Notes: generated by a model not told the origin, from the letters alone. A stretch of DNA of 64,000 nucleotides from an uncultured Opitutia bacterium (GCA_903877135.1 CAIRCN010000074.1:186001-250000), one strand, 5' to 3'; positions 36,115 through 45,890 are shown, counted from the stretch's first letter. Program-made: numbers and translations.

Positions 36115-37191
36115 ATGAGTTCGACCATGCCAGCGAACCGGCCCGACTTCGAACGCATCCGCAAAGCCGTCCGACATAAGCGGCTCGACCGGGTGCCGCT
36201 GGTCGAGTTGTTGGTGGAATTCGAAATCCAGAGCCAGTTCCTTGGGTGCCCGGTGACCTACGAGAACTTGGAAGCGCAGGTCGAGTTTTGGACGAAGGCG
36301 GGCTACGACTACATTCCGCTGGTGGTGGGAATGATGCGCCCGGGCAGAGTCACCGAGGATTCGTCGATCTCGCGGATTCTGCGCGCCACGCTCGAAAAGG
36401 AGGGGGCCGATATGCGCGACGAGCGGAGCTGGAACCTCGAATACACGCCGTTCATATTGGATCGGCGCCGGTTCGACCTGTTCCCGTGGGAGGAGGCCGC
36501 GCGCATCGACATCGCCCAGTTCCACGCGATCAAACCGCTCTTGCCCGAGGGCATGAAGGTCGTGGCGGTGTCGGGAAAGATTTTTACGCTGAGCTGGATG
36601 CTCATGGGGTTCGAGAATTTCGCGGAATCGCTCCTCGCCGACCCGGAGCCGGCCGGGGCGGTGATCCAGCGGGTCGCCGGCATCCAGATGCACGCGCTCG
36701 ACGAGGTGCTGGCGTTGCCGCAGGTGGGGGCGGTGTGGGCGGTGGACGACATGGCTTATTCGCAGGGGCCGATCATTTCGCCCGCACTGTTGCGGGAGCA
36801 TATTTTGCCGTGGTATCGACAGGTCGCGACCCGGTGCCACGAGAGCGGACGGTTGTTTTTCCTGCACTCGGACGGGGATCTCACGGCGTTGATCGATGAC
36901 CTAATCGACCTCGGGCTGGACGCCCTGCATCCGATCGATCCCACAGCGATGGACATCGTTGAGGTGAAGCGCCGCTGGGGCGACCGGCTCTGCTTATTTG
37001 GCAATGTCGATCTGGAATTGCTGCGTTCGGGGAGTGCGGAGGAAGTCCGCGCCAGAGTCCGCGATCTGCTGCGACAGGTGGCGCCCGGCGGCGGCTACGG
37101 GCTCGGGTCCGGCAACTCCGTTCCGGCCTGGGCGCGACTGGAAAACTACAACGCCATGCGCGAGACGGTCTTGGCCCATGGGCGGTATTGA
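36115..37191 (+). CDS. Uroporphyrinogen-decarboxylase-superfamily protein, methyltransferase-like branch
   Basis: A 358-residue UroD-fold protein starting MSSTMPANRPDFERIRKAVR. True HemE carries an RQAGR motif near the N-terminus that binds the porphyrin carboxylates; here the equivalent region reads LDRVPLVELLVEFEIQSQFL and the motif is absent. The C-terminal pattern FLHSDGDLTALIDDLIDLGL, ALHPIDPTAMDI, LCLFGNVD and GSGNSVP fits the family's metal/cobalamin-methyl-transfer relatives. It begins 20 bases after aguA, so it is probably co-transcribed. Reaction unknown. Confidence 0.8.
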   Translation: MSSTMPANRPDFERIRKAVRHKRLDRVPLVELLVEFEIQSQFLGCPVTYENLEAQVEFWTKAGYDYIPLVVGMMRPGRVTEDSSISRILRATLEKEGADMRDERSWNLEYTPFILDRRRFDLFPWEEAARIDIAQFHAIKPLLPEGMKVVAVSGKIFTLSWMLMGFENFAESLLADPEPAGAVIQRVAGIQMHALDEVLALPQVGAVWAVDDMAYSQGPIISPALLREHILPWYRQVATRCHESGRLFFLHSDGDLTALIDDLIDLGLDALHPIDPTAMDIVEVKRRWGDRLCLFGNVDLELLRSGSAEEVRARVRDLLRQVAPGGGYGLGSGNSVPAWARLENYNAMRETVLAHGRY

Positions 37192-37249
37192 CTGGACGCG
37201 GCCCTATTCTCAGGTGGTGATTTGAGCGAAACTGGCATACCTTCCCTCC

Positions 37250-37717
37250 ATGCGCTTCCTGACCCTCGCGACTCTGGCACTGGCTTTTTTTTTCAGCGGC
37301 TGCGACACCGTGTCGAGCCGCATCAGCGAGCGGTTCGAAACCGTGCCGCCCAAGACCCGGACCTACCAGGTCGACCAGAAGGCGGTGTTCGAGGCGGCGC
37401 AAACGGCGATGCGGCGCATCGATTTTCAACTGACGCGCACCGCCCGGGCGCAGGGCATCGTCGAGGGCCTCAGTCGGATCGTGGCGGGGAACGCTTTGAG
37501 CGATGCCCGCCAGCATACCATCGAGGTCCACCTCCGCTCCGAGGAAGCGGGGATCACTTATGTCGATGTGTTGGTCCACGAACAGCAGGAGAGTGCCGAT
37601 TTCGCCGGGGCCACGAACATCGCGCTGCGAGAGCACGGGCTCTACGCTTCGTATTTCGCGGCCTTGGAACAGGCTCTGCGCGAAATGGGAGCCCTGCCGG
37701 CGGCCCCCGCCAAGTAA
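37250..37717 (+). CDS. Putative lipoprotein, DUF3568-like
   Basis: A 155-residue protein with a lipoprotein signal: MRFLTLATLALAFFFSGC, lipobox at FSGC (about 15-18). The mature part has the pattern KAVFEAAQTAMRRIDFQLTR followed by GIVEGLSRIVAG and THVEVHL-like strands, consistent with the small alpha/beta DUF3568 or LPP20-like proteins. Function is unknown. It is placed 59 bases after the UroD-like gene. Confidence 0.6.
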   Translation: MRFLTLATLALAFFFSGCDTVSSRISERFETVPPKTRTYQVDQKAVFEAAQTAMRRIDFQLTRTARAQGIVEGLSRIVAGNALSDARQHTIEVHLRSEEAGITYVDVLVHEQQESADFAGATNIALREHGLYASYFAALEQALREMGALPAAPAK

Positions 37718-37780
37718 CCCGCGCCAGCGCGTTCGCCAGAATTTCGGGCCGCCGCGAAAATGTCGCCGGGAAATTGACCC

Positions 37781-37808
37781 TTGACGCATTGCCCCCCGGG
37801 CCTAGTCC
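37781..37808 (+). promoter_or_regulatory. Candidate rpoZ promoter
   Basis: TTGACG (37781-37786) is separated by 16 bases from TAGTCC (37803-37808), ahead of the ATG at 37841. The -10 match is poor, so this is only a suggestion. The CCCTTGAC context is the same as at the HNH promoter. Confidence 0.35.
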
Positions 37809-37840
37809 TCAACGTTTTCACCGCAGCCACACGCCCAGCC

Positions 37841-38041
37841 ATGAGAGACGATTACATCAAAGACGCACTCAAGATCATACCCGATCCGAACATGCTCATC
37901 AACGTGATTTCACGTCGGGTGAAGCAGCTGCGGCGCGGCAACCGCCCGCTGGTCGAGTCGCTGGAAAAACTCTCGGCCGAGGACACCGCTCTGCGCGAGG
38001 TCAGCGAGGGCAAAATCAGCTACGAGCTCGGCGAGAACTGA
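37841..38041 (+). CDS. rpoZ: RNA polymerase omega subunit
   Basis: A 66-residue protein beginning MRDDYIKDALKIIPDPNMLI, then NVISRRVKQLRRGNRPLVES and SAEDTALREVSEGKISYEL. The pattern of an N-terminal helix, the NRxxxLV-like SRRVKQLRRGNRPLV core and a C-terminal acidic helix is that of omega in Verrucomicrobia. It helps assemble the RNA polymerase core. The upstream in-frame extension (20 residues) is rejected because it lacks homologous content and covers the promoter. It ends at a terminator. Confidence 0.8.
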   Translation: MRDDYIKDALKIIPDPNMLINVISRRVKQLRRGNRPLVESLEKLSAEDTALREVSEGKISYELGEN

Positions 38042-38063
38042 GCGGAACGATAATTTTCATCCG

Positions 38064-38097
38064 AAGGCGGCCCCGCGATTGCCGGAGCCGCCTTTTT
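38064..38097 (+). terminator. Intrinsic terminator after rpoZ
   Basis: AAGGCGGC (38064-38071) pairs over eight bases with GCCGCCTT (38087-38094), an inner CC/GG pair helps close the loop, and five T follow (38093-38097). It lies 23 bases after the rpoZ stop and 26 bases before smpB, so rpoZ is likely transcribed alone. Confidence 0.75.
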
Positions 38098-38122
38098 CGT
38101 GCAGAGTCCCCCCGATACCAAC

Positions 38123-38599
38123 ATGTGCGCGCAGAAAAAAGACCCGGCCCGCTACACGGAAATCCGCAATTCGAAGGCGTTCCGCGACTATACGGTCAAC
38201 GAGCGTTTCGAGGCGGGGATCCAGTTGCGCGGCACGGAGGTGAAGTCGATCCGGGGCGGCCGGGCGCAGATCAACGACTGTTTTGGGCGCGTGGAGAAGG
38301 GCGAAATCTGGCTGCACAACGCCCACATCGAGCAATACGCATTTGGCAACATCAACAACCACGACGCACGGCGCACGCGGAAGCTGCTCCTGCACAAGCA
38401 CCAGGTCCGCAAGATCGCCCAGGCGCTCGCCGCGGGAGGGCAGGCGCTCGTGCCGCTGCGCATGTATTTTAAGGAGGCGCTCGTGAAGGTCGAGGTGGCG
38501 CTCTGCACCGGCAAGAAACTCTACGACAAGCGCGAAGATCTTAAGCGCAAGGTTCAGGTCCGCGAGGTGAGCAAAGCCCTGAAATCCCGTCGCACATGA
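38123..38599 (+). CDS. smpB: SsrA-binding protein SmpB
   Basis: A 158-residue SmpB. The start MCAQKKDPARYTEIRNSKAF is chosen over an in-frame GTG 24 bases upstream because family proteins begin near here. GIQLRGTEVKSIRGGRAQIN, IEQYAFGNINNHD and the C-terminal Lys/Arg-rich tail (KVQVREVSKALKSRRT) are diagnostic. It binds tmRNA in trans-translation. The stop overlaps the thrB start (ATGA). No tmRNA gene is visible in the window. Confidence 0.95.
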   Translation: MCAQKKDPARYTEIRNSKAFRDYTVNERFEAGIQLRGTEVKSIRGGRAQINDCFGRVEKGEIWLHNAHIEQYAFGNINNHDARRTRKLLLHKHQVRKIAQALAAGGQALVPLRMYFKEALVKVEVALCTGKKLYDKREDLKRKVQVREVSKALKSRRT

Positions 38600-39501
38600 A
38601 CACTCCGCGCGACAAAGTCACCGTGTGTGTGCCCGGCAGCACTTCGAACTGCGGCGCCGGTTTCGACACGCTCGGGCTCGCGCTGAGCCTCTACAACCGC
38701 GTGACGCTCACGCGAACGGGCGGAGCGGAGTTTCGGGCCGAGCGGGCGGGCGATGCGCGGGCGCAGGAGATGGTGGCGCAGGCCGCGCAGGCGACGTTTT
38801 CGCGGGTCGGCGCACTCTTCGGTTTTTCCTACCGGATCGACGGCGACGTGCCCTCAGCGCGCGGCCTTGGCTCCAGCGTCACGGTTCTTGCTGGGGTGAT
38901 TGCCGGCATTGGTGCGCTCGCCGGCGCCGGACTGAGCGTGCACGACATGGTCGCGCTCGCCACGGCGCTCGAGGGCCATCCCGACAACGCCAGCGCGGGG
39001 ATTCTCGGTGGTTTCTGCGTCTCGCGCTGCGATCCTTCGACCGGAGCCTATCTGGGGACGGTTCGCGTCGCTGTGCCGGCGGAGTTGGCGTTTGTCGTGG
39101 CTTCGCCGGACACCGAGTTATTGACGAAAGAGTCGCGCGGCGCACTGCCGGCGACGTTGCCGTATTTCGACGCGGTCCGGAGCATCAACAGCGCTGCCTA
39201 TCTGACGGCGGCCTTTGCCACGGGCGATTTCGAAAAACTGCGCCACGCGACAGGAGATTTCATGCACGAGCCGTATCGGTTGCCGGGGATTCCCGGAGCG
39301 CAAAGGGCCATAGCCGCAGGGATTGCCACCGGTGCACTCACCGGCTGGCTGAGCGGCAGCGGCTCCAGCGTGCTGTGTGTGTGCCGCGGGGGCGCCGCTC
39401 CAGAAGTGGCTACAGCGATGAGTGGGGCGTTTGCGCGCGAATCGATGCCGTGCGAAACGCGCATCCTGACCGCTGACAACACCGGGCTGCAGCTAGAGTG
39501 A
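38596..39501 (+). CDS. thrB: Homoserine kinase
   Basis: A 301-residue GHMP kinase with the ATP loop PSARGLGSSVTVLAGVIAG, N-terminal VCVPGSTSNCGAGFDTLGLA, and the C-terminal SGSGSSVLCVCRGG segment. It phosphorylates homoserine in threonine synthesis. The 4-base overlap with smpB couples a ribosome-rescue gene and an amino-acid gene; its 3' end overlaps a convergent receiver gene by 9 bases. Confidence 0.94.
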   Translation: MNTPRDKVTVCVPGSTSNCGAGFDTLGLALSLYNRVTLTRTGGAEFRAERAGDARAQEMVAQAAQATFSRVGALFGFSYRIDGDVPSARGLGSSVTVLAGVIAGIGALAGAGLSVHDMVALATALEGHPDNASAGILGGFCVSRCDPSTGAYLGTVRVAVPAELAFVVASPDTELLTKESRGALPATLPYFDAVRSINSAAYLTAAFATGDFEKLRHATGDFMHEPYRLPGIPGAQRAIAAGIATGALTGWLSGSGSSVLCVCRGGAAPEVATAMSGAFARESMPCETRILTADNTGLQLE

Positions 39502-39918
39502 GGCGGAATCGATATTGGTCGCAGGCTGGCGCACGGCCGCCTCGGGCCAGCGGTGCAAGATTTCGTCAGCGAGCATGCGCCAGCCGAAAGGTTTGGCGAG
39601 GACAACTTTGAGGGGTTTAATGTGCGTGAGATCCTCTTGTGCGAGGGCGACGGCGTGGCCCGTGATCAAAATGAACGGCACGCCGGGCAGCTTTGGCGCT
39701 GCTTGAGCGATGAATTCGAATCCGTTCAACTGCGGCATGTAATAGTCGGTGACGACTACACCGATATCGAGATAGGGTAGCGCTGCCAAGGCCGCGAGCG
39801 GCCGGGTAAACGTATGCACTGGCGACTCGAAATGCTCGGTCAACATCGCCGCAAGCAGCTCCACATAGGACTTTTCGTCATCAACCATGACGATGGCTTT
39901 TTGCGAGAGGACGTTCAC
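39493..39918 (-). CDS. Single-domain response regulator (receiver only)
   Basis: A 141-residue protein with only a receiver domain: IVMVDDEKSY, phospho-acceptor Asp near residue 58 in VVVTDYYMPQLNGFEF, LITGHAVAL and the conserved Lys in VVLAKPFGW. The last 20 residues are a non-conserved tail. Such proteins relay phosphate or regulate by docking. No kinase is adjacent. Confidence 0.87.
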   Translation of the reverse strand: MNVLSQKAIVMVDDEKSYVELLAAMLTEHFESPVHTFTRPLAALAALPYLDIGVVVTDYYMPQLNGFEFIAQAAPKLPGVPFILITGHAVALAQEDLTHIKPLKVVLAKPFGWRMLADEILHRWPEAAVRQPATNIDSASL

Positions 39919-40015
39919 GAAAAAGGGGACACAGAAATCTCAGCAATCGGATTGCAAAAGGCAATCCTCGATGAGCAAATCTTGATTTGCGTTGGGTGGT
40001 AGCGAAGATGTGGCG

Positions 40016-40483
40016 ATGCTGCATGTGGTGCTCTTCCAGCCTGAAATCGCGCCCAACACAGGCAACGTCGGCCGAATGTGCGCGCTCACTAGGTCGCGCC
40101 TGCACCTGATCCATCCACTCGGTTTTGTCATCGACGACCGCAACCTGCGCCGGGCAGGCATGGACTACTGGAAATCACTCGACGTGCATGAGCATGCCGA
40201 CTGGGCGGCGTTTCGGGCGAGCGCGCTCGCGCCGAGGCGGCTGTGGCTCTTCACGACGAAGACAAAGCGGAGTTTTTGGGACGTGCGCTATGCCAACGGC
40301 GACGGGCTCGTTTTCGGCAACGAAGGCTCCGGCGCCCCGACATGGCTGCACGAGGAGATCGGCGAAGGTCAGCGCGTGACGATCCCGCATGCGAACCCGG
40401 CGCTGCGCTCGCTCAACCTGAGCACGGCCGCGGGCGTCGCAACCTACGAGGCGCTGCGGCAGGTCGGGATGCCCAGTGGTTGA
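40016..40483 (+). CDS. trmL: tRNA (cytidine/uridine-34-2'-O)-methyltransferase
   Basis: A 155-residue SPOUT methyltransferase: MLHVVLFQPEIAPNTGNVGR, the knot segment VFGNEGSGAP and the C-terminal RSLNLSTAAGVATYEAL. TrmL methylates the wobble base of tRNA-Leu isoacceptors. ATG 40016 is preferred over a TTG 24 bases upstream since MLHVVLF is the family start. It stands alone between a receiver gene and a gap of 128 bases. Confidence 0.94.
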   Translation: MLHVVLFQPEIAPNTGNVGRMCALTRSRLHLIHPLGFVIDDRNLRRAGMDYWKSLDVHEHADWAAFRASALAPRRLWLFTTKTKRSFWDVRYANGDGLVFGNEGSGAPTWLHEEIGEGQRVTIPHANPALRSLNLSTAAGVATYEALRQVGMPSG

Positions 40484-40611
40484 GCGTGGTTTTTGCGCAA
40501 GCAATGCCCCGTTTCTTTGCCGGTGATTACATCGACCATTCAGCGAGAGTCCGAGCGCAGAGCGTGCGACACGGGCAGTAGGCAAAGATCTGACGCCGAA
40601 GTTGGAACGCG

Positions 40612-40911
40612 CTAAACGAAGCGGAGTTCATCGGTGCTGCTGGGCGCCGAACGGAAAATGCCCGGCAACTCTGCTTTGCCAAAGGGAAGGGTGAGCGACG
40701 GTCCGAGCGGTGCCGCCGGTGGCGATGTCTTGGCTAGGAGCTTAAGATCGCCGGTGTAGCCGTATCGCAACGTGTAGCGGCCGGTGGCTGACAACCAGCG
40801 GTAACGATCGAGCGATGTCGCAAGGCAGAATGGCGTGATGGCGAGAAGGACCAAGCTCAACACCGTCTTCGGGTGCCGGGAGATATGATGCCGTCTCTCA
40901 TTGCTCGTCAT
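40612..40911 (-). CDS. Small single-pass membrane protein behind oppF, unrecognised
   Basis: A 99-residue frame starting MTSNERRHHISRHPKTVLSL with one helix (VLSLVLLAITPFCLATSL, about residues 17-34) preceded by basic residues, then a Pro/Leu-rich periplasmic part ending TDELRFV. It begins 17 bases after the oppF stop in the same direction. The frame extends upstream inside oppF without the character of a gene. No family is recognised. Confidence 0.5.
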   Translation of the reverse strand: MTSNERRHHISRHPKTVLSLVLLAITPFCLATSLDRYRWLSATGRYTLRYGYTGDLKLLAKTSPPAAPLGPSLTLPFGKAELPGIFRSAPSSTDELRFV

Positions 40912-40928
40912 GTGACTGAGCCGCGGGG

Positions 40929-41930
40929 TTAGAGTTCCCCGAGCCGCAAGCAGGCGACTTCGCGGGTTGGGCCGTCGGCGGCGAGCGGGGGGACGGCGAG
41001 CTGACATTTTTCCTGTGCGTGGGGGCAGCGGGGGTGGAAGGCGCAGCCAGCGGGCGGGTTGAGCGGCGAGGGCGGATCGCCGGCGAGGATGATGCGCTGG
41101 CGGGTGCGCTCGGTCTCGGGGTCGGGCGCCGGAATCGCACTCACGAGGGCGCGTGTGTAGGGGTGGCGCGGTCGCTCGATCACGTCGGCGGCGGGGCCGA
41201 GTTCGACGATTTTGCCGAGATACATCACGGCAACGCGGTCGGAGATGTGTTTCACCACGGAGAGGTCGTGCGCGATGAAGACGAGCGAGAGATTCATCCG
41301 GCGCACGAGGTCGGCGAGGAGGTTGAGAATCTGCGCTTGGATGGAGACGTCGAGGGCGGAGACGGGCTCGTCGGCGATGATGATTTTTGGTTCGAGCGCA
41401 AGGGCGCGGGCGATCGCGATGCGCTGGCGTTGGCCGCCAGAAAATTCGTGCGGATATTTTCGGACTAACCGCGGGGCGAGTCCGACGACACGCATGAGTT
41501 CGGCGACGCGGGCGGGAACGGCGGCGGGCTGGCACACACGGTGGAAGAGCAGTGGTTCGGCCAACGTCGCGTAGACGGTCAAGCGCGGGTTGAGCGAGGC
41601 GTAGGGGTCTTGGAAGACCATCTGCAGGTCGCGGCGGATGGCGTGGACCTCGGCGGCGGAACCGGCGGTGAGATTTTTCCCCTCAAGCACGACGGCGCCT
41701 GCGGTCGTCGGCACGAGCTGCATGATGGTGCGGGCGAGGGTGGATTTGCCGCAGCCGGATTCGCCGACGAGGCCAAGGACTTCGCCGCGGCGCAAAATGA
41801 GCGTGACGCCATCGACCGCCTTGACGGTGCCGACGTGGCGCTTGAAGAGAAAACCGTGCGTGACCGGGAAATGCATCCGGACGTCGCGGAGCTCTAGTAT
41901 GGGGTCGGTGTGACTTGTGACCTGCGACAT
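40929..41930 (-). CDS. Oligopeptide/dipeptide ABC transporter ATP-binding protein (OppF-type)
   Basis: A 333-residue ATPase: Walker [11 protein letters not shown]-loop, signature [16 protein letters not shown], Walker [13 protein letters not shown]-loop FIAHDLSVV, and the OppF C-terminal cysteine segment [19 protein letters not shown] (iron-sulphur-like motif). It pairs with OppD 12 bases upstream. No permease or binding-protein gene is in the window, so the rest of the transporter lies elsewhere. Confidence 0.92.
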   Translation of the reverse strand: MSQVTSHTDPILELRDVRMHFPVTHGFLFKRHVGTVKAVDGVTLILRRGEVLGLVGESGCGKSTLARTIMQLVPTTAGAVVLEGKNLTAGSAAEVHAIRRDLQMVFQDPYASLNPRLTVYATLAEPLLFHRVCQPAAVPARVAELMRVVGLAPRLVRKYPHEFSGGQRQRIAIARALALEPKIIIADEPVSALDVSIQAQILNLLADLVRRMNLSLVFIAHDLSVVKHISDRVAVMYLGKIVELGPAADVIERPRHPYTRALVSAIPAPDPETERTRQRIILAGDPPSPLNPPAGCAFHPRCPHAQEKCQLAVPPLAADGPTREVACLRLGEL

Positions 41931-41942
41931 GTGATGTGATTG

Positions 41943-42917
<975 letters not shown>

Positions 42918-42923
42918 GGAGTG

Positions 42924-44816
42924 TCAGGCGAGTGACGCGCGCACTTTGGCCATCACGGTCTCCGGTGCAAGGTCGGTGAGAGCGGCGCCGCCGGTGGGCG
43001 GACTGCCGCGGGGCTGGAGAATGGTGACGGGCGAGGTGAAGACGGGGCCGGTGCGGATGGGGTTGGTCGGGCCGAAGAGGGCGACGAGGGGAACACCAAG
43101 GGCGTTGGCGAGGTGCATGCCGCCGGTGTCGTTGGACACGAGCAGCCGGCATGAGCGGAGCTGCGCGGCGAATTCGGCGAGAGTGGTTTTTCCGGCGAGA
43201 TCCTCGACCTGCGTGGGTTCGTGGCCTGCGGCGATGGCGGAGGTGATGGGCGTGTCGTTGGCGGTGCCGAGGAGGACGAATCGCTCGGCGGGGAACGCGG
43301 CGAGGAGCGCGCGCCAGTGGGCGACGGGCCAGCGTTTTTCGGGGTTGTTTTCGGAGCCGCAAATCAGGGCGATGGGAAGTGAAGAGCGAAGAGTGAAGGG
43401 TGAAGAGTGGAGCGGTGTGCGGTCGGGGGCGGCGTTGAGGCCGAAGTGACGGAGGAAGTTTTCCCAGAGCTCGAGCTGGTGATGCTTGCGTTCGTCGAAG
43501 TCAGGCGGAACGCGATAGGCGTGGGAGAGCAGCGGGCGGCGCTTGCCGGGACGCACGAGGCCGAAGCGCTGGCGGCAGCCGGTCAGCCGCGCCTCAAGGT
43601 CGCCGCGGAACGAGTTGGTGAAAAGCAGCCACACGTCGGGAAACTCGCGGCGCAGTTTCCAGAAGTGAGCGAAATAGCCGAATCCGCGCGACGGCAGGGC
43701 GCGACAGCGGTCGGCCACGCCCCACGATTCGAGCAGCGGAAGGAACTGCGGTTTGGCGACGAGTGTGATCTCGGCGTCGGGGCGCGAGGCGCGCAGGGCG
43801 CGGAGCAGCGGGAGCGCCATGACGACGTCGCCGAGCCAGTTGGGCAGGCGCACCCAGAGGCGTGTGCGGCGTGGGAGCTCAGCCAGGCCGCGCGCCTGCA
43901 AATCGGCGGCGAGCAGGTCGCGTTTGGCCTCAAGCCGGAAGCGCCGCGCGGGGATGTCCTGGTTGCGCCAGCGGTCGTGGGCCCAGAGCCAGGAGGCGCA
44001 GATGTTTTCGTCGTGACGCAGGAGGTTTTCGAGCCAGCGATTGAGCGCCAGGGTGACGCCGGGGGTGGTGCCGTCGTTGGCCACGGGCTCGAGGCAGATT
44101 TCGATCCGCCAGAAGGCGTGGCGGCGCGGGAAAATACCATAGACGCGGGCGGTAAACTTCTCCGCCATCAGGCCGGGCAGCTCGGTAGTGGAACACACGC
44201 GGCCGAAGAGCGTGGATAGCGCACCCTGCATGCCGGCGTTCTGGTCGAAGAGCACGCCGACGAAGCCGCGGCGGCGGAGAATTTTGAGCGCCTCGGCGAA
44301 GCCTTCCTTGCGCGAGAGCAGGCGCATGCCGAAGCGTTCACGCGCGGTAGTGACAAAGGCGTTGGCGGCGGCGTTTTCGAGCGGGCGGAAGATGATGCCG
44401 AATTCCGGGAACGGGGCGGGCAGGACGAGCGGCATGGAGGTTTGCGCCTCCCAGTAGGCGATGTGCGGCGAGCAAAACAACGTGGCCCGGGGATCGCGGG
44501 CATGCTGCGCGAAGGCGGCGGTGAGTCCGGGCGAGGCGGAGACGATCCGGCGCAGGCGCGCCTCGCTGAGCGATGGGATCGCGAGCGACAGCAGGGCGGT
44601 TTCGACCAGATGCCGGGAGCTGGCGCGCGCGATGGTCCGCCGCCAGGCGTGGGATTGGTCGGGAAAGGCGTGATCGAGATTGGAGAGGGTAAGCCGCCGG
44701 CGGCGAGGCCAGAGCCAGTAGGCCGCTTCGCCGAGGAGCGCCGCCGCTGTGCGCAGCAGCATCTCAGGGGTGTGAGCGAGGATCCAGCCGGAGACTTGGA
44801 GGAACAATTTTAGCAC
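42924..44816 (-). CDS. Fused lipid A acyltransferase (LpxL/HtrB-type) and family 9 glycosyltransferase (heptosyltransferase)
   Basis: A 630-residue two-domain protein. Residues 1-290 match the LpxL/HtrB acyltransferase family, with the catalytic His-x4-Glu in CSPHIAYWEAQT and the following VGVLFDQNAGMQGALSTLFG segment. Residues 305-630 are a GT9 heptosyltransferase, with RLPNWLGDVVMALPLLRAL and the sugar-nucleotide loop SNDTGGMHLANALGVPLVAL. The two are normally separate LPS enzymes at the inner membrane. A low-complexity insertion lies between the two GT halves (about residue 470). Divergent from another GT9 gene. Confidence 0.88.
   Translation of the reverse strand: MLKLFLQVSGWILAHTPEMLLRTAAALLGEAAYWLWPRRRRLTLSNLDHAFPDQSHAWRRTIARASSRHLVETALLSLAIPSLSEARLRRIVSASPGLTAAFAQHARDPRATLFCSPHIAYWEAQTSMPLVLPAPFPEFGIIFRPLENAAANAFVTTARERFGMRLLSRKEGFAEALKILRRRGFVGVLFDQNAGMQGALSTLFGRVCSTTELPGLMAEKFTARVYGIFPRRHAFWRIEICLEPVANDGTTPGVTLALNRWLENLLRHDENICASWLWAHDRWRNQDIPARRFRLEAKRDLLAADLQARGLAELPRRTRLWVRLPNWLGDVVMALPLLRALRASRPDAEITLVAKPQFLPLLESWGVADRCRALPSRGFGYFAHFWKLRREFPDVWLLFTNSFRGDLEARLTGCRQRFGLVRPGKRRPLLSHAYRVPPDFDERKHHQLELWENFLRHFGLNAAPDRTPLHSSPFTLRSSLPIALICGSENNPEKRWPVAHWRALLAAFPAERFVLLGTANDTPITSAIAAGHEPTQVEDLAGKTTLAEFAAQLRSCRLLVSNDTGGMHLANALGVPLVALFGPTNPIRTGPVFTSPVTILQPRGSPPTGGAALTDLAPETVMAKVRASLA
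43377..43411. repeat. Purine-rich imperfect direct repeats inside the GT9 linker
   Basis: The + strand reads repeats of GTGAAGAG / GTGAAGGG units over about 35 bases. It codes on the minus strand for the linker LHSSPFTLRSSL between the two Rossmann halves of the heptosyltransferase domain. Length is in frame, so the gene is not disrupted. Confidence 0.6.
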
Positions 44817-44910
44817 AGGGCGCGCGGATTAGCGTTTGATCTGGAACACAAAGTGAATCAAACGATCCAACAGCGGTGGTTAAAAGCAGATTCTGCAATC
44901 CACGCGTGCC

Positions 44911-45876
44911 ATGACCGAACTTCTCATCATCAAACCTTCTTCCCTCGGCGACATCGTGCAGGCGCTGCAGGTCGCCACGTCGCTCAAGGCCCAATGCGAT
45001 GGGCTGCGGATTTCGTGGATCGTGCGCGACATTTTCGCGCCGATCGTGCGGGCGTGCGAGGCCGTGGACCAGACTTACGTGTTTGACCGCACGGGCGGAA
45101 CCAAGGCTTTTCTCCGGATGATGCGCGAGGTGAGAAAGACGAAATTCGACTTCGTGTTCGACATGCAGGGGCTGCTGCGCACGGGCCTGATGACTTCCCG
45201 CGCGCTGGCGAAACGGAAAGTCGGTCGCACGGACGCTCGCGAATGGTCGGGCATATTTTATGACGAAAAGGCGCCGCTGCCACCCGACGGCAGGCGCAGT
45301 CACGCCGTGGATATTTTGCTGCAGTTCTGCCCCGTGCTCGGGGCGAAGCCCGAGTTGCGCGGCGCACTGAAGTTTCGGGAGATCGACACGCTCAACCTCA
45401 GCTTTGCGGAGGGGCGCGGGGGATCGAAGCCGATCGTGATGTTCCCCGACAGTCGCCGCGCCGAGAAGCGCTGGAACGGCTTCAAGCAGCTCACGGATCT
45501 GATTCTCCGCAGCGACCGCTCGCGCAAGGTCATCTGGGCGGGCAATAACGCGGTGGCGGACCGCGGGGCGTTTCAGCCCGCGCAATTCCTGAATTTGACG
45601 GGCAACACGAGCCTCGTGTCGCTGCCGGCGCTGATCAAGCGGGCCGATTGGGTGATCTCCAACGACAGCGGACCGATGCACCTCGCGGCCGCGCTGGGCG
45701 TGCGCACACTGGCGATTTTTGGGCCGACAGACCCGAGGCTCTTCGGCCCTTACCCGCTGACGGCGCCGACGAATTTTGTGGTGCAGGCGCCGGTCGGCGA
45801 TTTGAAGCTCTTGACCGCGAAGGAAGTGTTTACCCGTTTCCAGCGGGCATGTGCGCGAACCGAAAAACAGCGCTGA
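44911..45876 (+). CDS. Family 9 glycosyltransferase, heptosyltransferase (WaaC-like)
   Basis: A 321-residue GT9: MTELLIIKPSSLGDIVQALQ is the N-terminal motif (IKxSSLGDIVxxLP of WaaC/heptosyltransferase I) and VISNDSGPMHLAAALGVRTL the donor-binding motif. It probably adds heptose to the LPS inner core. It is divergent from the acyltransferase-GT9 fusion, which gives one bidirectional LPS promoter region of 94 bases. Which heptose position each enzyme serves is not determined. Confidence 0.88.
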   Translation: MTELLIIKPSSLGDIVQALQVATSLKAQCDGLRISWIVRDIFAPIVRACEAVDQTYVFDRTGGTKAFLRMMREVRKTKFDFVFDMQGLLRTGLMTSRALAKRKVGRTDAREWSGIFYDEKAPLPPDGRRSHAVDILLQFCPVLGAKPELRGALKFREIDTLNLSFAEGRGGSKPIVMFPDSRRAEKRWNGFKQLTDLILRSDRSRKVIWAGNNAVADRGAFQPAQFLNLTGNTSLVSLPALIKRADWVISNDSGPMHLAAALGVRTLAIFGPTDPRLFGPYPLTAPTNFVVQAPVGDLKLLTAKEVFTRFQRACARTEKQR

Positions 45877-45890
45877 TAACGCGCTGACAC

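Noticed and set aside
40504-40581. 25-aa frame after trmL
   Set aside because: No ribosome-binding site, no membrane or conserved features, and low-complexity Arg/Gln content.
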